NCBI GenBank assembly: GCA_005656395.1
Contig: SRSI01000009.1
Location: 62,001 to 126,000, forward strand
Source: Strongyloides papillosus
Lineage: Eukaryota > Nematoda > Chromadorea > Rhabditida > Strongyloididae
DNA length: 64,000 bases
Direction of reading: 5' to 3'
Made by a program: the position numbers and the translations under genes. How positions within the stretch are numbered: the stretch's first letter is position 1; each line of letters opens with the position of its first letter. Below are positions 13,302-24,087 of this stretch, in pieces. Below the pieces are notes generated by a model, which saw only the letters and a list, made by a program, of their open reading frames with translations, had not been told where the DNA came from and did no database searches.

Positions 13302-14010
13302 TTATGATGTTTTCTGGCAACGTAATACATCATCTAATTTTTGAACACATGCTGATGGATTCATAGGATTCAGAAGTATAGATTTCATTCCTAACAACTC
13401 AGCTGTTTCGCAATTATAATTTGATTCATCAATGAAAATGCATTCCTCCGCTCCAACATCCAATCTGTCTAGCATGATCCTATAAATCTCTGGATGTGGT
13501 TTCATAATTCCCTCTCTACATGATTCTACAATCACATCATAGGAATTTTTGTTTGATGGTAATCTTCTTTGTGTATAGTTTTTGTCTAAGTAGTAGTTAT
13601 TAGTTAACAAAGCAGTTTTAATACCAGAATTGCGCAGATTTAATATTACATTTTTCATTGTGTACTCCTAAAATCATATAGTTAATAAATTAGTGATAAA
13701 AAATGATTCTTACCTCGAGTATATTTTCATCGTTATATACATCAACAAAATCTCTAATAATTGGAAATGGTTCAACATTTAAGTTATGTTGTCTATTAAA
13801 TGCGTTGATAAAATAAGTTTTTTCAAATTGTTCAGCACTTATTTTACCTGTGAACATTTGATATAAGGCCATTTCAGAATTGTACATAGTTTTTTTTATT
13901 GATCCATAAGGTAGATGAAGATACTCTTCATAGGCATTCCAATAATCCTCGTTTCCACAATTTGATATTAAATTGCCATTAAAATCAAAGATTACAGCTT
14001 TTATTTTCAT
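13302..14010 (-). CDS. HAD-superfamily hydrolase-like protein, 220 aa
   Basis: Exons 13714-14010 and 13302-13667 join in phase 0 (GTAAGA...TTTTAG). The protein starts MKIKAVIFDFNGNL, the HAD motif I position. It continues with a helical cap (about 20-95), motif II in TALLTNNYY, motif III around MKPHPEIYRIMLDRL, and motif IV FIDESNYN, ending in the usual GMKSILL. This order, and a cap placed between motifs I and II, fit the subgroup of the epoxide-hydrolase N-terminal domain and the ACAD10 N-terminal domain. The residue two after the nucleophile Asp is Asn, where phosphatases have Asp and some of this subgroup have Gly. Phosphatase activity is therefore uncertain. An acceptor-like GTATTTTTAG precedes the ATG by 3 nt. 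The superfamily is secure, the substrate unknown. Confidence 0.85.
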
Positions 14011-14019
14011 TTCCTAAAA

Positions 14020-15459
14020 ATACAAAAATATATGATTATCTAGTATTTAATAGAGAAGATTGAAAATATATCATATTACGAAAAATACTCGTTTTTTATT
14101 TCATAAACTTCATTATATAATTTGAAAAGTATTAATTTTTTAACTGTCACTTAGTTCTAAAAATAAATAAATGAAAAAGAAAAGAGATAATAAAAAAAGT
14201 TATAATTATATATAATATAAATAGATATGTTTAAAAAGTGTTCTAATTTGACAAAACTAAATGTTATGTTAACAGGTGTAAGAGTTGATTATTGATGATA
14301 ATGAGCTATGAATAAAATAAAAAGTATTTAAGATATGAGTAATGTAACTTTTTTAAATAAAAAATTTTTAGAGAATAATCAGTTAAATAAATATAATGTA
14401 ATTTGTTGTTATATGATAAATTTATCAAAAATAATGTTATTAAATGTGCTAACTTTTTATTAGCTATTATGTTTATATAAGCATCATGATGATTGCTAAA
14501 TAATAAAGTGCTTATATTCTTTTATCATTGACAATATCTACGTGTTTCATTTAAACAGTTACATCTTTTCGGACCGTTAAGAAATAAATAAAATAAGTTT
14601 ATAAACATTTTTTTCATCAGAAAATACATCAATTTCGAAATTTTATTACTTTATATCTTGTAACTAAACCAATTGGAGATCAAATAATTAAACCACCAAA
14701 AAACCTTTAGAAGGCGTATGCTAATAGACCAAGAAAGTCTAATAATGTGTTAAATAGTCACAACGTGATTTACTAATTTTAAATATCACATGGTATGTAA
14801 TATAATGATGATCAAGAAGTGACGTAAATTCGTATGCTTTTTAGTAAGCCATAATGTCAGGTATATGATAAAATATCAAAGAATTAAATTTTAAGTAGGT
14901 AATAACAAAAGGAAATTAATAATTTTGAAACGTGATTATAGTAAAGAAATGATAATAACAGGTTATAATAATTAAAAGTATGAAAAGTATCTAATAAAAT
15001 AGAAAATATAAATGGTGATGATAAATTTCTTAATACTGTATTTAACTACCTTTTCTTTTAATAATACCATTCAATGAAATAATATTATACTTATATAGTG
15101 TTTTTTTGTACTCTTTGACACTATAAAGAATACACATACACAATATAATAATTCACCACCGATTTAAAGATAACCACTTAGTAATTGTAAACAAAGTAAA
15201 TTATTAAAGATTTATTTTTAAATTAATTTTAACAACTTTTATAATCATTATCTAACTTAGATTTATGATACTGTGAAACTGATATGAAAGTGCATACAGA
15301 ATGAATAATTGTAGCGTACAAATAATAAAATTATAATCTAAAGACTACAATACATATTATCAATATGAAAATTACTAAAAAACATGTATAATATTTTAAT
15401 TCTATTAAACGTTATATTGAAATTTTTTATTTATTAAATCATAGTATACAATAAAACTT
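14020..15459. other. Intergenic, 1.4 kb
   Basis: AT-rich sequence between the HAD-like gene (-) and the neprilysin (-). It should hold the promoter of the HAD-like gene and the 3' UTR of the neprilysin. No open frame of note, RNA gene or repeat array was seen. Confidence 0.55.
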
Positions 15460-17757
15460 TTACCATATTGAACATTTATTGATTGGATTCATATTACTTC
15501 CTGCTTTACAGTTAAAAGTTCTAGAAAATTCTGGAATGTTCTGTAGTGTACCGATAACTCTGTATTTTCCCGGCGAATGAGAGTCTTCATTAAGTGTCAT
15601 TTTAAGAGATTCATTTGATTCTTTACCACACCAAAATGATGCAAAATTAAGATAGAATATTTGGTCCATTGTATATTCTGGAACAAGTAGTAAACGTTCC
15701 TCTTTGTCGTTATCTAAAGTAGATTTTTTTATTTGATAAGCTTTTAATGCTGCTTTTAAACCAGCTAGATCAGCAAGATTTTCGTTAACAGTATTTTTTC
15801 CATTAATACAACCGATACCTTGATAACAATATTTACTAAATTGTTCTTCAATACAAACTATTTTTTCATAAAACATCTTTTCTGATGCTGGTGTCCACCA
15901 ATCTTTAAGATTTCCGTATAAATCGTATTGGTGTCCTGATGCATCGAAACCATGTGACATTTCATGCCCAGCAACTGCACCAACAGCCCCATAATTTGCA
16001 GCATCCGGATACCCATATTTATAAAAAGGTGGTTGTAATTCTCCAATAGGTATTGAGAAAGAATTTGTTGTTGCTGTATACCATGCATCTGTGGCTACAG
16101 GTGGACCATGAAAATCAAGGAAATTTGGTTGCGTATCAATAAGGGCAAAATTCTTAACTACAGCCCATGACCGTAACATAAGATTTAATGAAAGAAATGA
16201 CACGTCTGAAGGGGCTAGTAAATCTTTGTAATAAATATTTTGTAATGTTTTATTCATTATCCAATCTGGATAAGCAGTAAATGTTTGCATATAAATTGCT
16301 TTTTTTATTGCATTTGATTTTGTTAATTTATCCATCCATGATGATTGTAACATAATGTACTCTAAACTTTCTTTAACATTTTCAATCAAAATAGATGCAT
16401 CATCTTTTGTTTTGTCATCAAAGTATCTTTTAACAAATGCTTCCGTAACTGCATACCCTAGATTTGGCATTTCATAATTTCCTCTAACATAAGATAAACA
16501 TACTTCATTTTTAGGAGTAACTTGATTTGATTTACCATATAATACAGCATTGAAATCGGCCAATGCCTGAGTGTATTCAATAGACATATATGGTAATGAA
16601 TATTTAATGAGTCTCCATATCATATAATTTTGTAAATCTTTAAATTTATATTTTAAAAGTATTTTTTTAACCTCAGAAACATATGTTAATGAATCAAGAT
16701 TAATTAATTTTTTCCCATCTAAAATTTTTTTATATATTTGACTTGGGAGTAAATTCGATAAAAAGTCTTTCCAAGCAAAATTTGGTAAATACTTTTGGAG
16801 AGTTACTAAACTATACAGATCGTCTGAGGTACTAGCGTTTGGTGACATATAAACATTTAGTGTCACTTTTGCTAAGTCAATCTCAATTTGAAGCATATTT
16901 TTTAAGTCATCCTGATTTATTTTACCACCTTCTAATGTTAAATTACTATCTCTTGCTAATAAATAAGCAACTTTTTCTTGCAATTTATTATATTCATTCA
17001 TTATTTTATCGTTTTGATAACTTTGTTGAGTAAAAATACCTAAACCCAATGGAAGCATTTCTCCTGTCATTAGAAGGATTGTTAAATTACTTTGCATATC
17101 ATAACCCATTGCATAAGTATAAATAAATGTATCTATTCCAAATTCCTTTTTAAGATATCCTATTTGTCCCTCTATACTTATGTTGACATTTGATGAATTC
17201 CATGATTTATCAATTATTGGCCATTTTCCATTATTATATAGAAATTTGTTGAAATTTTTATTTTCTGGTTCACCCGTATGTAACAATCTCCCTAATTTTA
17301 TACCTTTGTCTTGTTCAGTTAAATCATTATTCATGCATGTATCATAAAATTGTTTTGCTTTTTTTAAACCATCAGACGCATCACTTAAATCGCAATTTTT
17401 AATAGAATGCTCAACTAATATTCCTACATTTTGTGATACAACATCATACAAAGACCATGATCCTGTATAATTTGGTGTTGGATTATTTATAGGCCAATTT
17501 CCACAAGCATATTCATAAAAGTCCTCACATGGATCAACAGATTTGTTAATTCTTTTAAGTAGGGATGCAGCAAATTCGTTTGAAATTGAATCATTTTTAT
17601 AGATAATATCATTAGAATTAGAATCAGAATTATTATTACTGTTATTTTGACATTTGTTGTTGTTTACATTAATTAAAGTAACAATTGAAATAATAAGACA
17701 TGAAGCAATTAATATGAAAAAAATAGTAAATATAAATATTTTAACTTTAATCTCCAT
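15460..17757 (-). CDS. Neprilysin-like M13 zinc metallopeptidase, 765 aa
   Basis: M13 enzymes are type II membrane peptidases that cut small extracellular peptides such as neuropeptides. The gene is a single exon. A short cytosolic start is followed by a hydrophobic anchor (about residues 6-28) and an Asn/Ser-rich stem. Then comes the M13_N region (SVDPCEDFYEYACGNW) and the M13 domain. The zinc site HEMSH is at about residue 599 in GAVAGHEMSHGFD, and the third ligand is in ENLADLAGL (about 658). FWCGKES, EDSHSPGKYRVIGTLQN and the terminal CSIW all fit full-length NEP. The substrate-backbone motif, NAFY/NAYY in typical members, is DAWY here in front of the conserved IPIGELQPPF. Length is normal. 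Nematodes carry many NEP copies, so no one-to-one symbol is given. Confidence 0.93.
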   Translation of the reverse strand: MEIKVKIFIFTIFFILIASCLIISIVTLINVNNNKCQNNSNNNSDSNSNDIIYKNDSISNEFAASLLKRINKSVDPCEDFYEYACGNWPINNPTPNYTGSWSLYDVVSQNVGILVEHSIKNCDLSDASDGLKKAKQFYDTCMNNDLTEQDKGIKLGRLLHTGEPENKNFNKFLYNNGKWPIIDKSWNSSNVNISIEGQIGYLKKEFGIDTFIYTYAMGYDMQSNLTILLMTGEMLPLGLGIFTQQSYQNDKIMNEYNKLQEKVAYLLARDSNLTLEGGKINQDDLKNMLQIEIDLAKVTLNVYMSPNASTSDDLYSLVTLQKYLPNFAWKDFLSNLLPSQIYKKILDGKKLINLDSLTYVSEVKKILLKYKFKDLQNYMIWRLIKYSLPYMSIEYTQALADFNAVLYGKSNQVTPKNEVCLSYVRGNYEMPNLGYAVTEAFVKRYFDDKTKDDASILIENVKESLEYIMLQSSWMDKLTKSNAIKKAIYMQTFTAYPDWIMNKTLQNIYYKDLLAPSDVSFLSLNLMLRSWAVVKNFALIDTQPNFLDFHGPPVATDAWYTATTNSFSIPIGELQPPFYKYGYPDAANYGAVGAVAGHEMSHGFDASGHQYDLYGNLKDWWTPASEKMFYEKIVCIEEQFSKYCYQGIGCINGKNTVNENLADLAGLKAALKAYQIKKSTLDNDKEERLLLVPEYTMDQIFYLNFASFWCGKESNESLKMTLNEDSHSPGKYRVIGTLQNIPEFSRTFNCKAGSNMNPINKCSIW

Positions 17758-18764
17758 TATTAAAAATATAATATTTTATAAATTTTTTAATGAATAGAGT
17801 AAGTTACAAATTAAACAATTACACCAACTTTTAATAATTAAAAATATTTAATTGTAAACTTTATTTTTAAGTATACTATAAATTTTTTTAAGTAATTTAT
17901 TATATTGTTTTATAATAGAAACAAAGTTCTTTTACCAAAATTAGGTAGTACTTTAAAATGAAATCATTTTTAGAAGAGTAATAGATTTATAAATTAGATA
18001 ATATTTTGTAAGATGATGAAATGTTTGTTATCAACAAAAATTATATAAGTGTTAATCTTCTACTACGTTAAGGTACATTTGATTTTAATTCAACCTTATA
18101 GTAATCATAATTAATATTTTATCGTTCAGTGTAACAATAGAGATTTCAATAAGTTGTAAAAAAAGTGTGTAATATGATGAAGGTAAATTTTTTTAAATTA
18201 AACAAAATGATTTGTTAATATTTTTTATTAACTATCTTCTGATATTTATATTAAAAAAATAACAACATACATTAATCATTATAATTAATTCCATTTTTTT
18301 ATTCGATACTCTTTCTGTTTCCTGATAAAATGTATTTAATCAAATTAAAAAAATGATATAATTGTTTTAACAATAATAAACATTGATTACTATTATTCTT
18401 CATCAAACTTTTAACTATGATTAAGTAACAATTAAATATTTCAAAAATAATATTCTAATAATAAAATATACACATTACAACATTGTGATTATTTAAAATA
18501 TAGAAAATGCAATTGCACACGTTAAAATAAAGCTTTGAGAAATTCATTTGATGGAAAGAATGCTTTATACATAAAACGCTTTATTTTAAATATCAAATGA
18601 TTATTTTCATTTACAATTTAAAACATAGCATTAGGTCAATATTAATCTTTTGAGTATATTTTTATAAATTTATAAAATTGAAAATATAATTACAACAACT
18701 TATATAAGTTAAATCCACGTCTTATAAAAAAAGATATATAAAAAATATTTTTTTATCAATTTTT
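17758..18764. other. Intergenic, 1.0 kb, divergent starts
   Basis: AT-rich sequence between the neprilysin (-) and the carboxylesterase (+), expected to carry both promoters. It contains two interleaved inverted repeats at 18522-18600, listed separately. Confidence 0.6.
18522..18600. repeat. Two interleaved inverted repeats upstream of the esterase gene
   Basis: TTAAAATAAAGC at 18522-18533 is the reverse complement of GCTTTATTTTAA at 18578-18589. TCATTTGAT at 18544-18552 is the reverse complement of ATCAAATGA at 18592-18600. The arms alternate, so in RNA they would give a pseudoknot-type topology and in DNA two overlapping cruciforms. The block ends about 170 bp before the esterase ATG. Function unknown; chance is possible. 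Confidence 0.45.
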
Positions 18765-18770
18765 AGAATT

Positions 18771-20676
18771 ATGGTACATTTATTAGTAAAATCAAGTCCA
18801 TTACTTATATTTGTTTTTTTGTATCTATTTTATTTGTTATTGAGTAAATATAAGGCATATGAATATCCTATAGTTATTACAAGTTTAGGAAAATTGCAAG
18901 GAAAAAATTTAAAATTACAAAATGGCCATATTGCAAACCTTTTTTTAGGAATACCTTATGCTGAACCACCTATAGGAACTAATAGATTTAAAGTTTGTTT
19001 TTGTTTTTATATATAATATTCTTTTTATAGAAGCCCGTAAAAAAATTACCATGGAAAGGGTTGTTAGCAGTTGATGAATACCAAAAAACATGTTTTTCTC
19101 ATGTTATAAACATTCGAAAGATTGCTAATTATTCAGAAGATTGCTTATTTTTAAATATTATTACACCTGACTTGAGAGAAACCAAAAAACTTCCTGTTGT
19201 TATATGGATTCATGGCGGCGGATATTCAACTGGAGGTGGCTCCTCTTTCAATATCAATGATATTTCACATATTTTTACAAAAAATAAAATTATATTTGTC
19301 ACAATTCAATATAGGGTTGGTGTTTTAGGTTGGCTATATATTAAAGATAATAATAAAAGCATACATAATATTGGTTATTGGGATCAAGCTATGGCATTAA
19401 ACTTCATTTACGATGAAATAAACAGATTTGGTGGTGACAAAGATAAAATTACAATTTTAGGTGGAAGTGCTGGTGCAGCTTCTGCAGGTGCTTTAACAAT
19501 AAGTCCTATTACAAATCATATGATAGATAAAGTTATTGAGTTAAGTGGAAGCTTTCTATCAAAATGGTCCGACTTTGATATAAAAAATTTAGAGGAAAAT
19601 TCACAATTATTTATAAGCAAAATGAAATGTAAAAATAATAATTTCGATAACACAATTAATTGCTTGCAAAATAAAGGCATGGAAGATATATTAGAAATAA
19701 ATAAAGATATATACGATAATTATAATACTCTACAATTTGGGGCTTTTGGTCCAACTATTTCTGGTGAATTTTTCCCTGACAGTATAATTAATGGTATTAA
19801 GAAGTCGAAAAATATTGTATCATTTTCGGGTCTGACTACTGAAGAAGCTGGATATTTTAGTAAGTTTTGATATAAAAATTATAATAATTATAATTTTACT
19901 AGCAATTCTTGGAAAGTCAAAGAAAATAAATAAAATGATACTTGATAAAAATTCGATCAAAGATTTAAATTCAAGTTTTCTAACAAATTTTGTTGATGAA
20001 AAAATCTTAAAATACACTTTTAATATAAATAATAAGGGGGTAAGAAATGAGTTAGTTGAAAAGATTTTAGATTTTTATCTTTACAAAAAATATAATAACG
20101 GAAGTGAAATTGATACAAAAATTATTGCGAAAATTTATACAAAGGTAAACATTTCCGGAATAACAACGTCTAGTTTTTTTATAATAAATTTTTTAGATAT
20201 TATCAGACATACAGTTTAATTTACCATGCTTAAATTTGGCCATACTTCGTAACACACTTAGACACACTAATTATTTTTATCAAACCTCTTATTATAATCC
20301 TAATTGGTATGGTGAAGGAATAAAAGATTTTCTAAATGCATCAACCCACACTTCAGAATATTGGTATTTCTTAGGACAATCATCAACAGGAAACTTTATT
20401 ACAAACAATAATGATGAAACATTTAGAAAAACATTTAATGACTTATTAATAAATTTTATAAAATCAGAAAGATCATCAGATAACGATATACTAAATAAAT
20501 ATTTAATGAAAAAAAAGGGACTTGTAAAATTAAATGATAGAATGTATCTTCCAGACTATTTTATAAAATTGGACAAAAACATTTCATTTTCCGATAGATT
20601 ACCATTTTTAGAAAGATATGCATTTTGGGATGAATTGGATACACACTATAATCTTAATTTATTTGTAAAAGTGTGA
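18771..20676 (+). CDS. Type-B carboxylesterase / cholinesterase-family protein, 590 aa
   Basis: Four coding exons (18771-18992, 19031-19859, 19903-20144, 20197-20676) total 591 codons with the stop, and every junction keeps the frame. A hydrophobic start (about residues 8-26) gives a signal peptide or N-terminal anchor. Family motifs are LGKLQG, FLGIPYAEPPIG, SEDCLFLNI, the oxyanion HGGGYSTGG, and the nucleophile elbow GGSAGA (Ser about 220). The acidic residue is in TTEEAGYF (about 345), and the His in STHTSEYWYF (about 482) completes the triad. All three catalytic residues are present, so it is probably an active alpha/beta hydrolase. The lack of cholinesterase-specific aromatic patterns makes a general carboxylesterase more likely than AChE. 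An acceptor-like CAATTTTTAG lies 5 nt before the ATG. No GPI signal or transmembrane tail was seen at the C-terminus. Confidence 0.9.
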
Positions 20677-22708
20677 ATTAAATATAATTTATTTTATATG
20701 TTTTTGTGTAATTTTATTAAATAATGATGAATTTTTTTATATGAAATACTGAAAAATATTATTATGGCTATAAATTTTTTATTTAATAGAAATTAAAAGT
20801 ATTTTGAGAAGGAAGATAAATAATCTTAGTACTGCTTTAAAAAAGGAAATAAAGGTTTTCATAATAAAAAGTATTTACGTAATACCCTGTTATTATCTAT
20901 ATTATATCACGATATAGTTTTAAATATTATTTCTAATTATTCATTTAACTAAATTTGTTTTATAAAAAATTGTCTTTGGATATATTTAATCAAAAAGGTG
21001 TTTCTACTATAAGATGATTCATTTATTAATGATGACTATATAAAAAAGATGATACTCTTATTGTAATAAGACATTCCTTTTTTTGTCGGACAAAAATATA
21101 TTTATTATGAAATAAACATGGAATTTTTTTTCGATATGGTTTCATATAATTTTAATAAGCAATATATACAAACATTTCTATGTTTTACATTTTTTTACTT
21201 TAAAAATGAATTTTTAATTCATATATTCTTTTTGTTTAATGACAATAAACATAAATCTAGTTGAGTAGTAAAAACGCTAGCAATGCGAAGTTTCATTTTA
21301 ACATCTCATTAACGTAATATTATCTTGACTCCTATTAAAATCCAAATATTGAAATCTTGTAGAAATCTGGTTATATTTCCATTTACTCCATAATGATTTT
21401 TTTTAGTTTTCTTCAAATATTAAAATCATACATAAAATGTAGTTACCCATCCAAAACTTCGAACATATAAAATTCAAAAGTTTATGACAAATGTTTTATC
21501 TATTTTATATGTATAAATTAAGCGGAAGAAAAAATTAGCATTGTAATTTTTAACATTTTATTAGAACGTAATTTTACGAAATTTTGTTTTTTTCTCTTGA
21601 AAGTGTCAATCAAAGCTTAAAAATGGTTTTTTAATTTTTAATACTTTTTTATAACGGAACTTGCTAAATTCCTTTAATAAAGATAACTGAATAGACTTTA
21701 TATTAATATTAAAGTTTATTATTACTTCATATTACCTACACTTATATGTTTATGATTCATTAGATAAATTAAAACAAAAATTATAGTAGAAGTTTAAAAT
21801 TATTTTATGTAACATAGTATTTTATAAAAGCTTTCACTAAAAGTTAAATTTTTCAAACATCACTATTATTTAAAATTTTAAAAAGCTTATAAATATTTTC
21901 CATTCTGATACCAGATAATATAAAAGGTTATTTTTCTATCATAATACATTATATTTAAATGTTTTTTCTTCCTACACTTGTTTTATATTTATTGTTATAA
22001 AGATGTGCTAAAACTCTTTTTGTCAAAAGTTCTTTTTTTATTAAACATTTATTAAGTTTCAAGGATGAGGCACAATATAAGATTATCATTTCTAATTCTT
22101 TAATAGTTTTTTTTTCCAATGCATTAAACTTAAAATTAAAAATATTAATGAATTTAATGTGGAAAAATAAACGCTTTTCATAAAGATAATTTTGTAATAA
22201 ATTTATTCATCTATTAGAAATATTATATTTTCTTAAATAATAAAAAAGTGTTATTTGTAAAATCAATTTAAAAACTAGACTTCTTTTTCTCAAATGTTTG
22301 GCAAAAAATATATTAGTGTTTTTAATATTTATGAAAAATAATCTAACGTTTTTTATATAAAGAATTTCACTTTAGAAAAATAAATTTATTCTCCATTAAT
22401 TTCTGTAAATCTTTCTAACTTGTATAATAAATGATATATGATCTGTAATAAAAGGAAATATAAAAAAATGATACTTTATGTTATAGTTTAAGCTGTACTT
22501 TTTATTCATACATGTGATAGCCACTTTAACAGCTCAAATTGTATATCATCTAATTAATTTTAGTTAAATATGCTTTATCGTTTTTAAAATATAAGTGTAG
22601 TATTACGAATAAGTTTTTGAAATCCGATTTATAACTATATAAAGTAAATGTTTATGTATTAATAAGAAATTATCAGTTACTTTAATATTATATTTTATAT
22701 TATTATCC
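20677..22708. other. Intergenic, 2.0 kb
   Basis: Strongly AT-rich DNA between the esterase and the first GPCR, both on the plus strand. It should contain the GPCR promoter. No coding, RNA or repeat feature was recognised. Confidence 0.55.
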
Positions 22709-24087
22709 ATGATTTTTCTTATTTTCCCAAGCTATTTTCCAGAACCTGAGAATATTTTTGTAAATGAAGGTATGAATAACTTAAATATAGAGTCTTCATT
22801 ACCAAGTTGTAATGATGATCATACTATATATACCGGTATTCTAAATGATGAAGATAATCGAAGCTTGTCCACATGGATTCAAGGTCCCATTTCAATAATG
22901 ATCCTAACATTAGGATTAATTGGAAATATACATTCTATAAAGGTTGTTTTCAAATCTACAATTAATACCTCGACTACTATTAGTCTAATTGCATTGGCAC
23001 TGTGGGATGTTGTGCTCCTTATTATTTCGTTTTTTCATCATAATCTTTATACATTTATTTTATGGTTAGATGAATATTCAAACAATGAAAATATATTTCA
23101 AAATTGGGTCTTTGGTAAACTTCAATTTAATCCATTTCTAGCAGCATGTATTTTAAACGGATTGTTAGCATGCGCTCACATGGCTTCTGTAAGTTATATA
23201 AAGATTCTAATGTATTAAATTTTTTTTAATTATCTTCTTAGACATGGATGCTTATTTACGTAACAGCCCAAAGATTTTTTGCTGTTTCAAGGCCACTATC
23301 CTTTATAAGTCATGATTCGATGCTATTTAAAAAGAAAAGAAGGACTTCTTATGTTAAATCATCAATTGTGAAAATAAGAATTCCTTGTTTATTAAGTGTG
23401 ATATCGGCTATAATATCTCTTCCGTGTTCTTTTGAGTACTATGTTGGTGAATGCTTAAATTCTACTGGTTATGTTAATAAAGTTGTATGTTTATAAAAAC
23501 TGTTAAAATAATTTTCTTTTTAGGTTAAGTCTAGTTCTTTAATTGAAAATAGAAACTATATTATTTTTTATCGTTCAATGCTACTACCAATTTTACAAAG
23601 TTTTGGACCAATTACAATAATTTCAATACTTACATATAAAACTATCGCTAGTTTAAAAATTATGATGCATAGAAGAGCTCTTATCCTACTTCAACAAGGA
23701 AGGAATAGCATTTTCTTTTCTGATAGAGATAAAACTAAAAGTCTTCAATTGATAAGCGCTTTATTGTTGGGGAAATTTGTTTTATTAAGATGTTTCCCCA
23801 CATTTTTAGAAATTGTTAAACTTATTCATGGCCAAAAATTTATTCTTACAGATGTAGCAGATTTATTAACTATCTTAAATTCAGCTACAAACTGTTTTGT
23901 TTTTGTTGTTATAAAAGCAGTGTTTGAAACAAGAAGACTTAAAAAAGCAAGAGAGAGACAGAGAGAAATGGTTGTAAATACTGCTGTACAAATGTTACAG
24001 ATATCGAGATTTATTGCATCGGATAAATCTTTATTACTTGATTGTGATCATGAAGATGTTCAAACAACATCTACTAACTTAACTTAG
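22709..24087 (+). CDS. Orphan rhodopsin-like GPCR, 428 aa
   Basis: Exons 22709-23188, 23242-23484 and 23524-24087 all join in phase 0. An extracellular start of about 55 residues precedes seven hydrophobic segments. TM1 contains LGLIGNIHSIKVV. TM2 contains ALALWDVVLLI, where WD replaces the usual LAxxD. TM3 ends in VTAQRFFAVSRPL, where AQRF stands in for DRY. TM7 contains LNSATNCFVFVV, with NSATN in place of NPxxY. A basic tail with several Arg/Lys pairs follows TM7. The GNxH, WD and NSATN features are shared with the GPCR gene at 28144, so the two belong to one nematode family, most likely neuropeptide-type or FMRFamide-like class A receptors. The ligand cannot be read from sequence. The loss of acidic D/E before Arg in TM3 is unusual. 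The first methionine is the only strong start candidate. Confidence 0.82.
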
